A DNA stretch of 64,000 nucleotides from Paenibacillus sp. V4I7 (GTDB lineage: Bacteria; Bacillota; Bacilli; Paenibacillales; NBRC-103111): positions 1,550,001 to 1,614,000 of the forward strand of contig NZ_JAUSZD010000002.1 in assembly GCF_030817275.1 (NCBI RefSeq). The letters run 5' to 3'. Shown in pieces: positions 55,903 through 64,000 of the stretch. Both the position numbers and the translations under genes were made by a program. Each line of letters opens with the position of its first letter. Position 1 is the first letter of the stretch. The notes beneath the pieces are model-generated. The model had not been told where the DNA came from. It did no database searches and saw nothing but the letters and a program-made list of their open reading frames with translations.

Positions 55903-55942
55903 ATGCCTAGCTGATAGTACTCAGTTTAGGCATTTTTATTTT
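55903..55942 (+). terminator. Terminator of the MurNAc operon
   Basis: ATGCCTA-CTGA pairs with TCAG-TTAGGCAT around a 6-base loop, followed by TTTTATTTT, 24 bases after the murQ stop. Confidence 0.8.
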
Positions 55943-56004
55943 GTGTGGAGAATTAAGGAAATTATGAAAGGTGCCGATCTATGGATATGTTTGGGTTTTA
56001 CGTC

Positions 56005-56083
56005 CTGAGAAGGCAGAAAAGGCCGTCTCAGAGGCTCGAATGCAGCGAAAGAGGTGCGAGACGTCAGAAAAGGACCTCTCAGC
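56005..56083. repeat. Two related hairpins with the same loop
   Basis: CTGAGAAGGC/GCCGTCTCAG (56005-56031) and GAGACGTC/GACCTCTC (from 56058) each carry one mismatch and share the loop AGAAAAG. The GAGA of each is 51 bases apart. They lie in the 350-bp gap between murQ and the second kinase gene, which otherwise shows no convincing gene; the 75-codon frame across it is repetitive and rejected. Confidence 0.65.
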
Positions 56084-56228
56084 TGCTAAGAGCAGGCGAG
56101 TTAGTGGGTTTATATGCTACAAGAGGTTATGTTGATTTTAGGATGTTAACGCATAACCGGATGCGAATTCATGTGCGATCTCTGATATGCTATAATGTAC
56201 CCGATTAACAGCAGGAGTTGATGGCAGA

Positions 56229-58052
56229 ATGGGGTTACGCAAGCTGTACCGAAATTACTTGAAAAATAACTTATTTATGAAGCTGCTTCTGCTATTCTCC
56301 TTGATAACTGTCATTACGATTATTTCGTTTTCTTATTTCATGTATCATTCGATGTCGCAAGCGGCGATTAATCGTGAGCTGGATATACAGAAGAAGGCAA
56401 TGACGAACGTGAACAATTATTTGGGGGGGAAATACGATTCAGCGCAGTCTATCGTGTTCGGCTTATATCGGGATAGTTCGCTTGCCGCGGGCATCTCTTT
56501 CATGCTGCAGCACCCGTTCCAAGAGTATGTACAGCATGGTCTGGAGCAATACAATTTAGGCGGCAACAGCACGTGGAATGCCGGCCTGCAATATTTTAAA
56601 AATCGGGTGGAAGATGACCAAGATATTCGCAGTCTGATGCTGTACAGCGTGGATCAACAGACCTTATACGTGCTAGATCATAACCGGCAATTGAAGATCG
56701 TTCCTACGAATGCAGCCCACTCCTACATTCCTGAAGTCATGGCGCTTGATACCAAGAGCGTTACCTTGCCGAATATATGGGTTCGTGAAGCCGCAGGTCA
56801 ATGGGATAACCATCTGTACTCGATTAGGACACCCATCAACGACAAGCAAACCTTGAAAAATATAGGGCAACAGGTCGTGTACTTCAGCTCAGACGGCATT
56901 TGGAAGATTCTGACCAATGATAAGGAAGATTTAAAGGGGACGATTCTCGTTCTATCACCGGATGGAGGCGTCCTATTTGATTCTTCGGATCAGTATTATG
57001 GCGAACCCTATCCTTTCATGAATCAGGTTAATTCGTTATACGAGAATAGCGGCTCGAATCAAAGTGGATATGTGACGAAGCTGACGCAGAGTAAAGGGGA
57101 CTTTATTGTCGTTGGTATCATTCCGAAGAATGAACTTGAAGCATCCTCAAGGCGAATTGGAAGCACGATCTTTATGATTAGCGCGATATGTATTTTTTTC
57201 GCCATTCTGATTCCTTCTCTGGTTGTACTGAATGTCTCTAAACGCACCAACCAGATCATTCGCTTTACACGGAAGGTTAAACAAGGCGATCTGAATGCAC
57301 GAATTCCGGATGAGCGAGAGGACGAGCTGGGACAAATTTCTCGCAGCTTTAATGAAATGATTGAAGAGTTGAATCAATATATCGATAGGGTGTATAAGGC
57401 GGATATTAAGCAGAAGCATACAGAGTTAACGGCTCTGCAAGCTCGCGTCAATCCTCATTTTTTATACAATACACTAGAAGTCATTCGGATGCGGGCAATC
57501 TCTCATGGGGCGCATGACGTTGGTGAAATGATTTACAGCTTATCGGCATTATTCCGAAGCCTGGTACAGCAGAAAAAGATATACACCCTGAAGGATGAGC
57601 TGGAAGCCTGTCGCTTATACCTAGAGCTGTTCCAAATTCGCTATAAGGACAAGTTCACGTATTCGATCGAGTGGGATCGGAAGCTGGCACCTACACGTGT
57701 AATGAAAATGTCACTGCAGCCTGTAATTGAGAATTACATCGTACATGGCTTGCGAAGCGAATGCACCGACAATGAGCTTCATATTCGTGTGAAACAAACG
57801 GATGAGTTTCTTCATGCGCAAGTGGAAGACAACGGGAACGGCATTACGCCTGAGCGTTTGAGCGAGCTGGAGTCATTCTTACAAGCAGAGGAAACCGAAG
57901 GGGAATCCTTCGGCCTGCGGAGCATCAATCAACGCCTCAAGCTGCTCTACGGCAGCAAGTTTGGCGTAAAATTATTTAGTGAACCTGGCAAAGGAACGGT
58001 AGTCGACATATGGCTGCCTATGGACGACGGAAAAGAGGTTTATGATGTTTAG
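56229..58052 (+). CDS. YesM-type sensor histidine kinase
   Basis: The product has 607 residues: two transmembrane helices (about 18-38 and 318-340) around an extracellular Cache-like sensor, a HAMP domain (RKVKQGDLNARIPDEREDEL), the phospho-histidine segment NPHFLYNTLEVIRMRA and an ATPase domain (DNGNGITPERL, GLRSINQRLKLLYG). The first helix begins LKNNLFMKLLLLF. It overlaps the response regulator and is not closely similar to the kinase at 40090. Confidence 0.9.
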   Translation: MGLRKLYRNYLKNNLFMKLLLLFSLITVITIISFSYFMYHSMSQAAINRELDIQKKAMTNVNNYLGGKYDSAQSIVFGLYRDSSLAAGISFMLQHPFQEYVQHGLEQYNLGGNSTWNAGLQYFKNRVEDDQDIRSLMLYSVDQQTLYVLDHNRQLKIVPTNAAHSYIPEVMALDTKSVTLPNIWVREAAGQWDNHLYSIRTPINDKQTLKNIGQQVVYFSSDGIWKILTNDKEDLKGTILVLSPDGGVLFDSSDQYYGEPYPFMNQVNSLYENSGSNQSGYVTKLTQSKGDFIVVGIIPKNELEASSRRIGSTIFMISAICIFFAILIPSLVVLNVSKRTNQIIRFTRKVKQGDLNARIPDEREDELGQISRSFNEMIEELNQYIDRVYKADIKQKHTELTALQARVNPHFLYNTLEVIRMRAISHGAHDVGEMIYSLSALFRSLVQQKKIYTLKDELEACRLYLELFQIRYKDKFTYSIEWDRKLAPTRVMKMSLQPVIENYIVHGLRSECTDNELHIRVKQTDEFLHAQVEDNGNGITPERLSELESFLQAEETEGESFGLRSINQRLKLLYGSKFGVKLFSEPGKGTVVDIWLPMDDGKEVYDV

Positions 58053-59565
58053 GGTTTTTCTTGTGGATGACGAGCCTTTCATTATCGAAGGGTTGTATGA
58101 CATTATTGATTGGGCCGAAGCAGGGTTGGAAATTGTCGGACATGCCAGCAATGGGCAGAGGGCTTTGGATGCCCTGAAGGAAACATCGGTGGATATATTG
58201 TTGACGGATATTTCCATGCCGGTGATGACCGGTTTGGATCTGATTCGCCATGCCCGAATGGTTCATCCCAATTTGAAAGTCATCGTGCTCAGCGGTTTCG
58301 ATGAGTTTACCTATTTAAAAGAGGGCATGCAGCTCGGCATCGAAAATTACCTGCTGAAGCCTATCAACATTCAAGAGCTGAAGGCAACGCTTCACAACAC
58401 TGTCGAGAAGCTGAATACGTTCGAAGAGACACGACAGGTTCAGGCCTATAGCAAACAAATATTGAAAGATAACACCCTTCATCGTTGGTTAACCCATCAG
58501 ATTGCGCCTTTGGAATTCTACGAACGCGCGGACCTTCTAGGCATGAATCTCGATCGTGCCTACATGATAGCTTCTGTACTCCGAGCGACATCTGATGCTG
58601 CCGAGATTTTCGAGTTTATCTCCGATCGGGTGCAATCCTATGATTGGATCACGTCATTCTTCGATATGGATGGCGATATCGTTCTGCTTGCAGCTATGGA
58701 TGATGCCGACCGCGGCAGAACGGATTTGACCGCTCTGCTTCAGCAGCTTCAGGCTGATCTTCAAGATCGTCCTCTCCGCATATCTATCGGCAGTGTAGAG
58801 CTTCTGCCTGAACAAGCTGGACAAAGCTATGCGGCCGCGAAGAAAGCGCAGGAGTATTTCTGGGTATATCCGGAATTGAACATGATTGATTATACGGACC
58901 TTGCGATGAAGCAAGACAATCGAAAGGTTGATTTCTCCATCATTGACTGGCCGGTCTACGCGAAACTAATTATTGCCAAAGATCAAGAAAATTTGCGCGA
59001 GCAAATTCAAAGCGACTTCAAACAAATTCGAGCGATTCCGGGTATTACGCCGCACGATTTTCAGAATATCGCATTTGAGATGATCATTCATTTCAAGCTG
59101 GAGATCAAAGCGATTCGCCATACCGAGGAACTAGATGTCTATAATCACGCTTTTCACCAAATCAGGAGCGCAGTTACGTTGGAAGAGCTGGAAACGGCCA
59201 TCCTCGAAATTGCCCATACGACTATCGGTTTCTTAATTTCAGACGTTCGAAGTCCGATTGTGCAGCAGGTTTTAAAATATATCCATCAGTCCTATGCGGA
59301 AGAGCTATCGCTCAAAATGCTGGGGGCGCACTATCATATTCACCCCGTTTACTTGGGTCAATTGTTCCATAAGGAGATTAATGAGACTTTTACGGAATAT
59401 ATCAATCGCTACCGTATAGAGAAAGCAAAGGAACTGTTAAAGACAACGAATTTGAAGGTTCATGTTATTGCCAATGACGTGGGCTATTCGGAATTAGGTT
59501 ACTTTTATAAACAATTTAAAAAGTATGTGGGAATCTCCCCAACGGATTACAGAGGATTGCTCTAG
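58042..59565 (+). CDS. YesN-type response regulator (receiver plus AraC domain)
   Basis: The product has 507 residues: a receiver domain with D10-E11, phosphoacceptor D56 (LLTDISMPVMTG) and the K of YLLKPI, a middle helical region, and a C-terminal AraC DNA-binding domain (LGAHYHIHPVYLGQLFHKEINETF, VGYSELGYFYKQFKKYVGISPTDY). ATG 58042 or 58045 overlaps the kinase stop by about 10 bases. It probably activates the binding protein, LplBC-type permeases and GH125 gene that follow. Confidence 0.92.
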   Translation: MMFRVFLVDDEPFIIEGLYDIIDWAEAGLEIVGHASNGQRALDALKETSVDILLTDISMPVMTGLDLIRHARMVHPNLKVIVLSGFDEFTYLKEGMQLGIENYLLKPINIQELKATLHNTVEKLNTFEETRQVQAYSKQILKDNTLHRWLTHQIAPLEFYERADLLGMNLDRAYMIASVLRATSDAAEIFEFISDRVQSYDWITSFFDMDGDIVLLAAMDDADRGRTDLTALLQQLQADLQDRPLRISIGSVELLPEQAGQSYAAAKKAQEYFWVYPELNMIDYTDLAMKQDNRKVDFSIIDWPVYAKLIIAKDQENLREQIQSDFKQIRAIPGITPHDFQNIAFEMIIHFKLEIKAIRHTEELDVYNHAFHQIRSAVTLEELETAILEIAHTTIGFLISDVRSPIVQQVLKYIHQSYAEELSLKMLGAHYHIHPVYLGQLFHKEINETFTEYINRYRIEKAKELLKTTNLKVHVIANDVGYSELGYFYKQFKKYVGISPTDYRGLL

Positions 59566-59593
59566 GGAAAACTGAGGAGCAGTCCTTTTTTTT
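59553..59593 (+). terminator. Terminator of the second YesM/YesN operon
   Basis: AGGATTGCTC pairs with GAGCAGTCCT (one G-U) and is followed by eight T. The stem overlaps the stop codon. Confidence 0.8.
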
Positions 59594-59739
59594 GCCAGAA
59601 AGGATAAATAGCTGCTTTTTTCTTAACTTTAGACAGGGTTCATTTAGTTTATCGTCTATTTGTAACTGCTTTCATGCGGTACTGTAAAGGTAGCCCCACG
59701 GGGCGTAAACAATAGAGCATTTAACAGGGAGGATACAAA

Positions 59740-61209
59740 ATGAGAAAACGTTTGGTCACCACACTAGGATTGACGCTAGCAGTTTCAATGGCGCTTAGCG
59801 CGTGCGGCAGCAAAGAAGCCGGCGGTGCGAAAGGGAATGAAACGACAAATAAACCGGTAGAGTTAATCTGGTACACAATCGGAACGCCGCAAAAAGACGT
59901 GGATCGCGTTATGGCTGAGGTTAGTAAATATACCGCGGAAAAAATCGGTGTTACCGTTAAAATGAACATGGCAGACTGGGGCGACTATGCACAAAAAATG
60001 CAAGTCATGACAGCATCCGGCACACCAATGGACATTATGTTTACGTCTTCATGGGCTTTTGATTACGTGCAAAACGTGCGCAAAGGTGCGTTTAAGCCAA
60101 TTGACGAGCTTCTTCAAAAAAATGGACAAGGCATCGTGAAAGCATTAGATCCTGCTTTTCTTAACGGCTCCAAAGTGGACGGGCACAATTACGGCGTACC
60201 TGCCAATAAAGAGCTGCCAGCTCAAGACGTATGGCGTTTCAACAAAAACCTGGCCGACAAATACAACCTTAGCTTAGATAATGTGAACACGCTTGAAAGC
60301 TTGGAGCCACTGCTCAAAACAATCAAAGAAAAAGAACCGAACATTTACGGATTAGCCGTTGATAAAAATTACATGCCATATGTGCCTTATGATTACATTA
60401 TTGAGAAAATGCCGATGGCCGTGAAAGTAGAGAATTCGGATTTCAAAGTGGTTAACATTTTTGACACTCCGGAAATGAAGCAAGCGCTTAAAACCATGAA
60501 CAAATACTACAAAGCGGGATATGTTCCAACGGAAGCATCGACACTTTCCTCGCTTAATGATGTTCAAGTAACTGGCAAATGGTTCGCGGATAAAGCGACG
60601 AATCAGCCATTTGCGGACAACCTTTGGTCAGCTAGCTATGGCTATCCGGTTGTTTCCAAGGCAGCAAGCCCTGCTTTGATTTACAACTGGTCCGTTATGG
60701 GCTCCATGCAGGCAATCTCGGCTAATTCCAAATATCCGGAAAAAGCTATGGAATTCCTGAACTTGCTGAATACGGATCCTGTACTTCGTAATTTGGTCGA
60801 TTCCGGTATTGAAGGCGTTCACTACAAAAAAGTTGATAACGACAAAATGGAAAATTTACCAGAATCCAAAAATTACGATATGCCGACTTTCTCACTTGGA
60901 AACGTTCTGCTGACGTATAAAGATGTCAAAGATCCTGCGAACAAATGGGAAGAGTTCAAGAAGTTTAATGATACAGGTGTACCTGCACCTCTGCTTGGCT
61001 TCAACTTCGATCCATCCAAGGTGATTAACGAAATCGCGGCGGTTCAAAACGTAAAAGAAGAATTCTGGGCAACTTTAATGACAGGTACAGTAGATCCGGA
61101 TAAATACATTCCGCTAGCCAACGAAAAATTCAAAAAGGCTGGATTGGATAAAATCATGGCGGAAGCGCAAAGCCAGATTGATGCTTGGAAAGCAGCTAAC
61201 AAGAAATAA
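59740..61209 (+). CDS. DUF3502-type ABC substrate-binding lipoprotein
   Basis: A 489-residue lipoprotein with signal peptide and lipobox LSAC (cysteine near residue 22). The N-terminal part is a solute-binding fold; the C-terminal 110 residues (VPAPLLGFNFDPSKVINEIAAV and ending IDAWKAANKK) match the DUF3502 domain found on partners of LplB/LplC-type permeases. CAGGGAGG precedes the ATG. It is the probable carrier of a mannose-containing or other complex oligosaccharide. Confidence 0.9.
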   Translation: MRKRLVTTLGLTLAVSMALSACGSKEAGGAKGNETTNKPVELIWYTIGTPQKDVDRVMAEVSKYTAEKIGVTVKMNMADWGDYAQKMQVMTASGTPMDIMFTSSWAFDYVQNVRKGAFKPIDELLQKNGQGIVKALDPAFLNGSKVDGHNYGVPANKELPAQDVWRFNKNLADKYNLSLDNVNTLESLEPLLKTIKEKEPNIYGLAVDKNYMPYVPYDYIIEKMPMAVKVENSDFKVVNIFDTPEMKQALKTMNKYYKAGYVPTEASTLSSLNDVQVTGKWFADKATNQPFADNLWSASYGYPVVSKAASPALIYNWSVMGSMQAISANSKYPEKAMEFLNLLNTDPVLRNLVDSGIEGVHYKKVDNDKMENLPESKNYDMPTFSLGNVLLTYKDVKDPANKWEEFKKFNDTGVPAPLLGFNFDPSKVINEIAAVQNVKEEFWATLMTGTVDPDKYIPLANEKFKKAGLDKIMAEAQSQIDAWKAANKK

Positions 61210-61226
61210 TTTCAGCATAGTTGATT

Positions 61227-61257
61227 AGGCGAATGTTCAACATTCGCCTGATCTTTT
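61227..61257 (+). terminator. Terminator-like hairpin between the binding protein and permease genes
   Basis: AGGCGAATGTT pairs with AACATTCGCCT and is followed by GATCTTTTT. Inside the operon it would let the binding protein be made in excess over the permeases. Confidence 0.8.
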
Positions 61258-61287
61258 TACTACAATGTGATCTTGAGGGGTGATTTT

Positions 61288-62226
61288 ATGAAGGGAATAG
61301 GAGCATTTTTTAAAGATGTTAAACAAAGTAGAGTTCTGCTGCTCATGGCATTGCCGGCGACGCTTTGGTTCCTGTTCTTCTCTTATTTGCCGATGGCCGG
61401 CATGGTGATTGCTTTTAAGCAGTACCGCTATAGCCGCGACGGTTTTTGGGCAAGTATTATGGAAAGCAAATGGGTAGGACTGCAAAATTTCAAATTTTTA
61501 TTCAGCACCAATGACGCCTATATTATTACGCGGAATACGCTGCTCTACAACATTGTCTTCATTATTGCAGGACTTGTACTATCCGTGGGGTTAGCCATTG
61601 TATTATCGGAAATCGTGAATAAAAAACTGGCGAAGCTTTATCAAACAGGGATGTTCTTGCCTTACTTCCTATCATGGGTAATCGTCGGTTACTTCGTGTT
61701 CAGTTTTCTTAGTGTAGATAAAGGCATGCTGAATCACATTCTCTCCGGGTTTGGAATCGATCCGATCCATTGGTATAACGACAAGACGTATTGGCCTCTT
61801 ATTATCATTTTTGTTTACCTGTGGAAATCGGTCGGTTATAGCAGTGTTGTGTACTTAGCCGCGATCATGGGGATCGACAAATCGCTGTATGAAGCCGCTA
61901 TGATTGACGGAGCGAGCAAATGGCAGCAAATTAAACACATTACCTTCCCTATGCTGAAGCCGCTCATGACAATTCTGACATTGCTGGCAATCGGACGCAT
62001 TTTCTATGCAGACTTCGGATTGTTCCTGCAAGTGCCAAGAGATTCAGGAACGCTGTATTCAGTGACGAATGTTATTGATACGTATGTATATCGTGGTCTT
62101 AAATCTACAGGAGAAATCGGTATGAGTACGGCAGCCGGTCTATATCAATCGGTTATCGGGTTCATTCTAGTTATGACTTCGAACTACATCGTTAGAAAAT
62201 TCGATAAGGACAATGCGTTGTTCTAA
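61288..62226 (+). CDS. LplB-type sugar ABC transporter permease
   Basis: A 312-residue permease with six transmembrane helices, the family opening (LPATLWFLFFSYLPMAGMVIAFKQY) and the EAA loop (YEAAMIDGASKWQQIKHITFPML). The ATG at 61288 follows GAGGGGTG and is preferred to 61267. It partners the next gene. Confidence 0.92.
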   Translation: MKGIGAFFKDVKQSRVLLLMALPATLWFLFFSYLPMAGMVIAFKQYRYSRDGFWASIMESKWVGLQNFKFLFSTNDAYIITRNTLLYNIVFIIAGLVLSVGLAIVLSEIVNKKLAKLYQTGMFLPYFLSWVIVGYFVFSFLSVDKGMLNHILSGFGIDPIHWYNDKTYWPLIIIFVYLWKSVGYSSVVYLAAIMGIDKSLYEAAMIDGASKWQQIKHITFPMLKPLMTILTLLAIGRIFYADFGLFLQVPRDSGTLYSVTNVIDTYVYRGLKSTGEIGMSTAAGLYQSVIGFILVMTSNYIVRKFDKDNALF

Positions 62227-62255
62227 ACTATTTTCATGGAAAGGAGGACATTCAA

Positions 62256-63173
62256 ATGATTGCTAAACCAATGAAAAGCCGTGACTTTCATACATTGCCG
62301 CCTGCTTTGAATATACTCTTTAATCTTGTCGCGGGCCTCTTTGCGCTCGCTTGTATCTTTCCGTTTTTGTTTGTAACGATCATTTCATTTACGGATGAGA
62401 AGACGTTAAGTGCGAACGGATACCGCATTATTCCGGAAAAATGGAGCCTCGATGCCTATCGTTATCTCTTCAAAGCGGGTGATCAGCTGCTGCTTTCCTA
62501 TGGAGTTACCATTCTTGTAACTGTGGTAGGGACGCTTGTAAGCTTACTTATAACAGCAACGTTTGCCTATGCGATTTCACGTAAAAGCTTTAAATTCCGC
62601 AATTTCTTCGGTTTTTTTGCTTTCTTCACGATGCTGTTTAACGGTGGACTTGTACCGACATATATCGTTGTTACACAACTAATGGGACTTAAAGATTCGA
62701 TTTGGGCCTTGATTTTACCGCTGGCAGGAAATGCATTTTATATTATGATTATGCGTACTTTCTTCATCACATCTGTTCCTGACGCCATTATTGAATCTGG
62801 GAAAATCGACGGGGCCGGCGAATTTGGGATTTTCGTCAAACTGGTGCTGCCGCTCTCGCTTCCGGGATTGGCCACTATAGGTTTGTTCAGTACTCTGGGA
62901 TACTGGAACGATTGGTTTAATGCACTGCTCTATATCGATACGCCGAATCTGGTGCCTTTGCAATCGATGCTGATGCGGATTGAGAACAGCATGCAGTTCC
63001 TGCTCCAGAACACAAGCAACCCTTCTATTGGCGTGAGCTTACTTCAGTCGCTGCCGCAAGATACGTCCCGTATGGCGATGGTTGTTCTTGCAACCGGGCC
63101 GATTATTTTTGCTTATCCATTCTTCCAGCGGTACTTTATCCAAGGCTTGACGATTGGTGCCGTGAAAGAGTAA
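62256..63173 (+). CDS. LplC-type sugar ABC transporter permease
   Basis: A 305-residue permease with six transmembrane helices and an EAA loop (IESGKIDGAGEFGIFVKLVLPLS), ending YFIQGLTIGAVKE as typical of LplC/YtcP relatives. GAAAGGAGGACATTC precedes the ATG. It forms the importer with the preceding gene. Confidence 0.92.
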   Translation: MIAKPMKSRDFHTLPPALNILFNLVAGLFALACIFPFLFVTIISFTDEKTLSANGYRIIPEKWSLDAYRYLFKAGDQLLLSYGVTILVTVVGTLVSLLITATFAYAISRKSFKFRNFFGFFAFFTMLFNGGLVPTYIVVTQLMGLKDSIWALILPLAGNAFYIMIMRTFFITSVPDAIIESGKIDGAGEFGIFVKLVLPLSLPGLATIGLFSTLGYWNDWFNALLYIDTPNLVPLQSMLMRIENSMQFLLQNTSNPSIGVSLLQSLPQDTSRMAMVVLATGPIIFAYPFFQRYFIQGLTIGAVKE

Positions 63174-63219
63174 CGTATTCGTACATTCTTCGATACTAGA
63201 AAAATTTGGAGGACTTACC

Positions 63220-64000
63220 GTGGAACAATTCAGACTGCCGAAAATTCCGATGCCGAAACTGGAACTGCCAAAGGTGATCCAAGACGTATTGCTGGAAGCC
63301 GAAGAGAAGCTGGCGCATCGTCCGAAGCTGCTGCAGCTATTTAAAAATTGTTTTCCTAACACATTAGAGACGACGACCAAATTGATGGAGGATGGAACTA
63401 CATTCGTCATCACCGGAGATATCCCGGCCTCGTGGCTTCGCGATTCGGTTGAACAAGTTATTCACTATGTGCCATTTGCCAAACAGGATTCTGACCTACA
63501 ACGCATCATTAGCGGTTTAATCAAGCGTCATATTCAATATATTCATATCGATCCGTATGCCAATGCGTTTAACGAATCAGCGAACGACTGGCACTGGAAC
63601 AAAGCGGATCAAACCGATATGTCGCCATGGGTATGGGAACGTAAATTTGAACTGGATTCGTTATGTTTCTCGATGCGGCTGGCTTATGCGTATTGGAAGG
63701 AAACGGAGCTAACGGATATTTTCGACGCGGGATTTAAAGCCGCGATGTTTAAAATCTACGAATTGTTTAAGACGGAGCAAGTTCACTTTGAAAAGTCTCC
63801 TTATCGTTTCACGCGCAATAATGGAATTCCGACGGATTCGCTGCGCAATAACGGGATGGGGATGCCTGTGAATTATACGGGAATGGTATGGTCAGGCTTT
63901 CGTTCAAGTGACGACGCTTGCGACTTCCATTACAATATTCCGGCGAATATGTTCGCGGTTGTGGCCCTTCGCCATATGCAAGAGTTTGCGGAATGGGTGT
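63220..64000 (+). CDS. GH125 exo-alpha-mannosidase (3' end outside window)
   Basis: The frame opens with GTG 63220 after TTTGGAGGACTTACC and runs off the window after 260 codons of an expected 430 or so. The sequence has GH125 features: FVITGDIPASWLRDSVEQV near residue 66, the NDWHWNKADQTDMSPWVWERKFELDSL segment near residue 125 and NNGMGMPVNYTGMVWSGFRSSDD near residue 215. The family removes alpha-1,6-linked mannose with inversion. No signal peptide, so it acts on sugar imported by the LplBC-type system just upstream. Confidence 0.88.
   Translation, partial: MEQFRLPKIPMPKLELPKVIQDVLLEAEEKLAHRPKLLQLFKNCFPNTLETTTKLMEDGTTFVITGDIPASWLRDSVEQVIHYVPFAKQDSDLQRIISGLIKRHIQYIHIDPYANAFNESANDWHWNKADQTDMSPWVWERKFELDSLCFSMRLAYAYWKETELTDIFDAGFKAAMFKIYELFKTEQVHFEKSPYRFTRNNGIPTDSLRNNGMGMPVNYTGMVWSGFRSSDDACDFHYNIPANMFAVVALRHMQEFAEWV

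Noticed and set aside
55981-56208. 75-codon frame between murQ and the second kinase gene
   Set aside because: It consists largely of the two hairpin repeats, has an Arg-rich composition unlike its neighbours and no good ribosome site.

Overview
The window reads as chromosomal DNA of a spore-forming, soil-type Firmicute, most likely Paenibacillus or a close relative. The reasons are two tricistronic ger spore-germination operons, two YesM/YesN-type two-component systems beside sugar ABC transporters, many AraC-family regulators, a LplB/LplC-type permease pair with a DUF3502-type binding protein, a FIMAH-like C-terminal domain on a secreted protein, and strong AGGAGG-type ribosome binding sites. 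I saw no rRNA, tRNA, transposase, phage gene or CRISPR array.

Layout. (1) 1-13.6 kb: three very large secreted right-handed beta-helix proteins (the first cut by the window edge, the second broken by a one-base insertion) around a cytoplasmic GH29 alpha-L-fucosidase. The three secreted proteins share a module of about 170 residues, six copies in all, and two of the gaps carry the same 52-bp element. (2) 13.6-18.7 kb: a decayed heparinase II/III-like tail, an AraC regulator divergent from a two-gene unit (ferritin-like protein plus a large unrecognised protein), and a fragment of an NHL-repeat gene. (3) 18.7-21.8 kb: lutABC lactate oxidation, with lutB interrupted by an in-frame TAG. (4) 21.8-26.4 kb: an AraC/GyrI-like regulator, a wrecked AraC gene, palindromic repeats on a 52-bp period, a PhyH dioxygenase fused to HEAT repeats with its own divergent AraC regulator, and slivers duplicated from lutC and from the wrecked AraC gene. 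(5) 26.4-39.9 kb: two ger operons on the minus strand flank a plus-strand AraC regulator and hutG-hutU-hutI (no hutH in the window). (6) 40-48.5 kb: YesM/YesN, a sugar ABC importer and a GH63/MGH1-like (alpha/alpha)6 glycosidase. (7) 48.6-55.9 kb: an N-acetylmuramic-acid salvage operon: MurR/RpiR regulator, cytoplasmic serine hydrolase, ABC importer, BadF-type sugar kinase and MurQ etherase. (8) 56.2-64 kb: a second YesM/YesN pair, a DUF3502-type binding protein, LplB/LplC permeases and a GH125 mannosidase cut by the window edge.

How it works together. Most of the window serves glycan scavenging: secreted beta-helix proteins act outside, ABC importers bring in oligosaccharides, cytoplasmic glycosidases (GH29, MGH1-like, GH125) finish the job, and paired sensors or AraC proteins switch each locus. 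The MurNAc operon is the most coherent less-familiar system. It appears to replace the MurP phosphotransferase route of Bacillus subtilis with an ABC importer plus a kinase, and it has a perfect palindromic operator candidate just upstream of its promoter. Several loci (second beta-helix gene, lutB, AraC and heparinase remnants, NHL fragment) show decay, so this is a fluid part of the chromosome.
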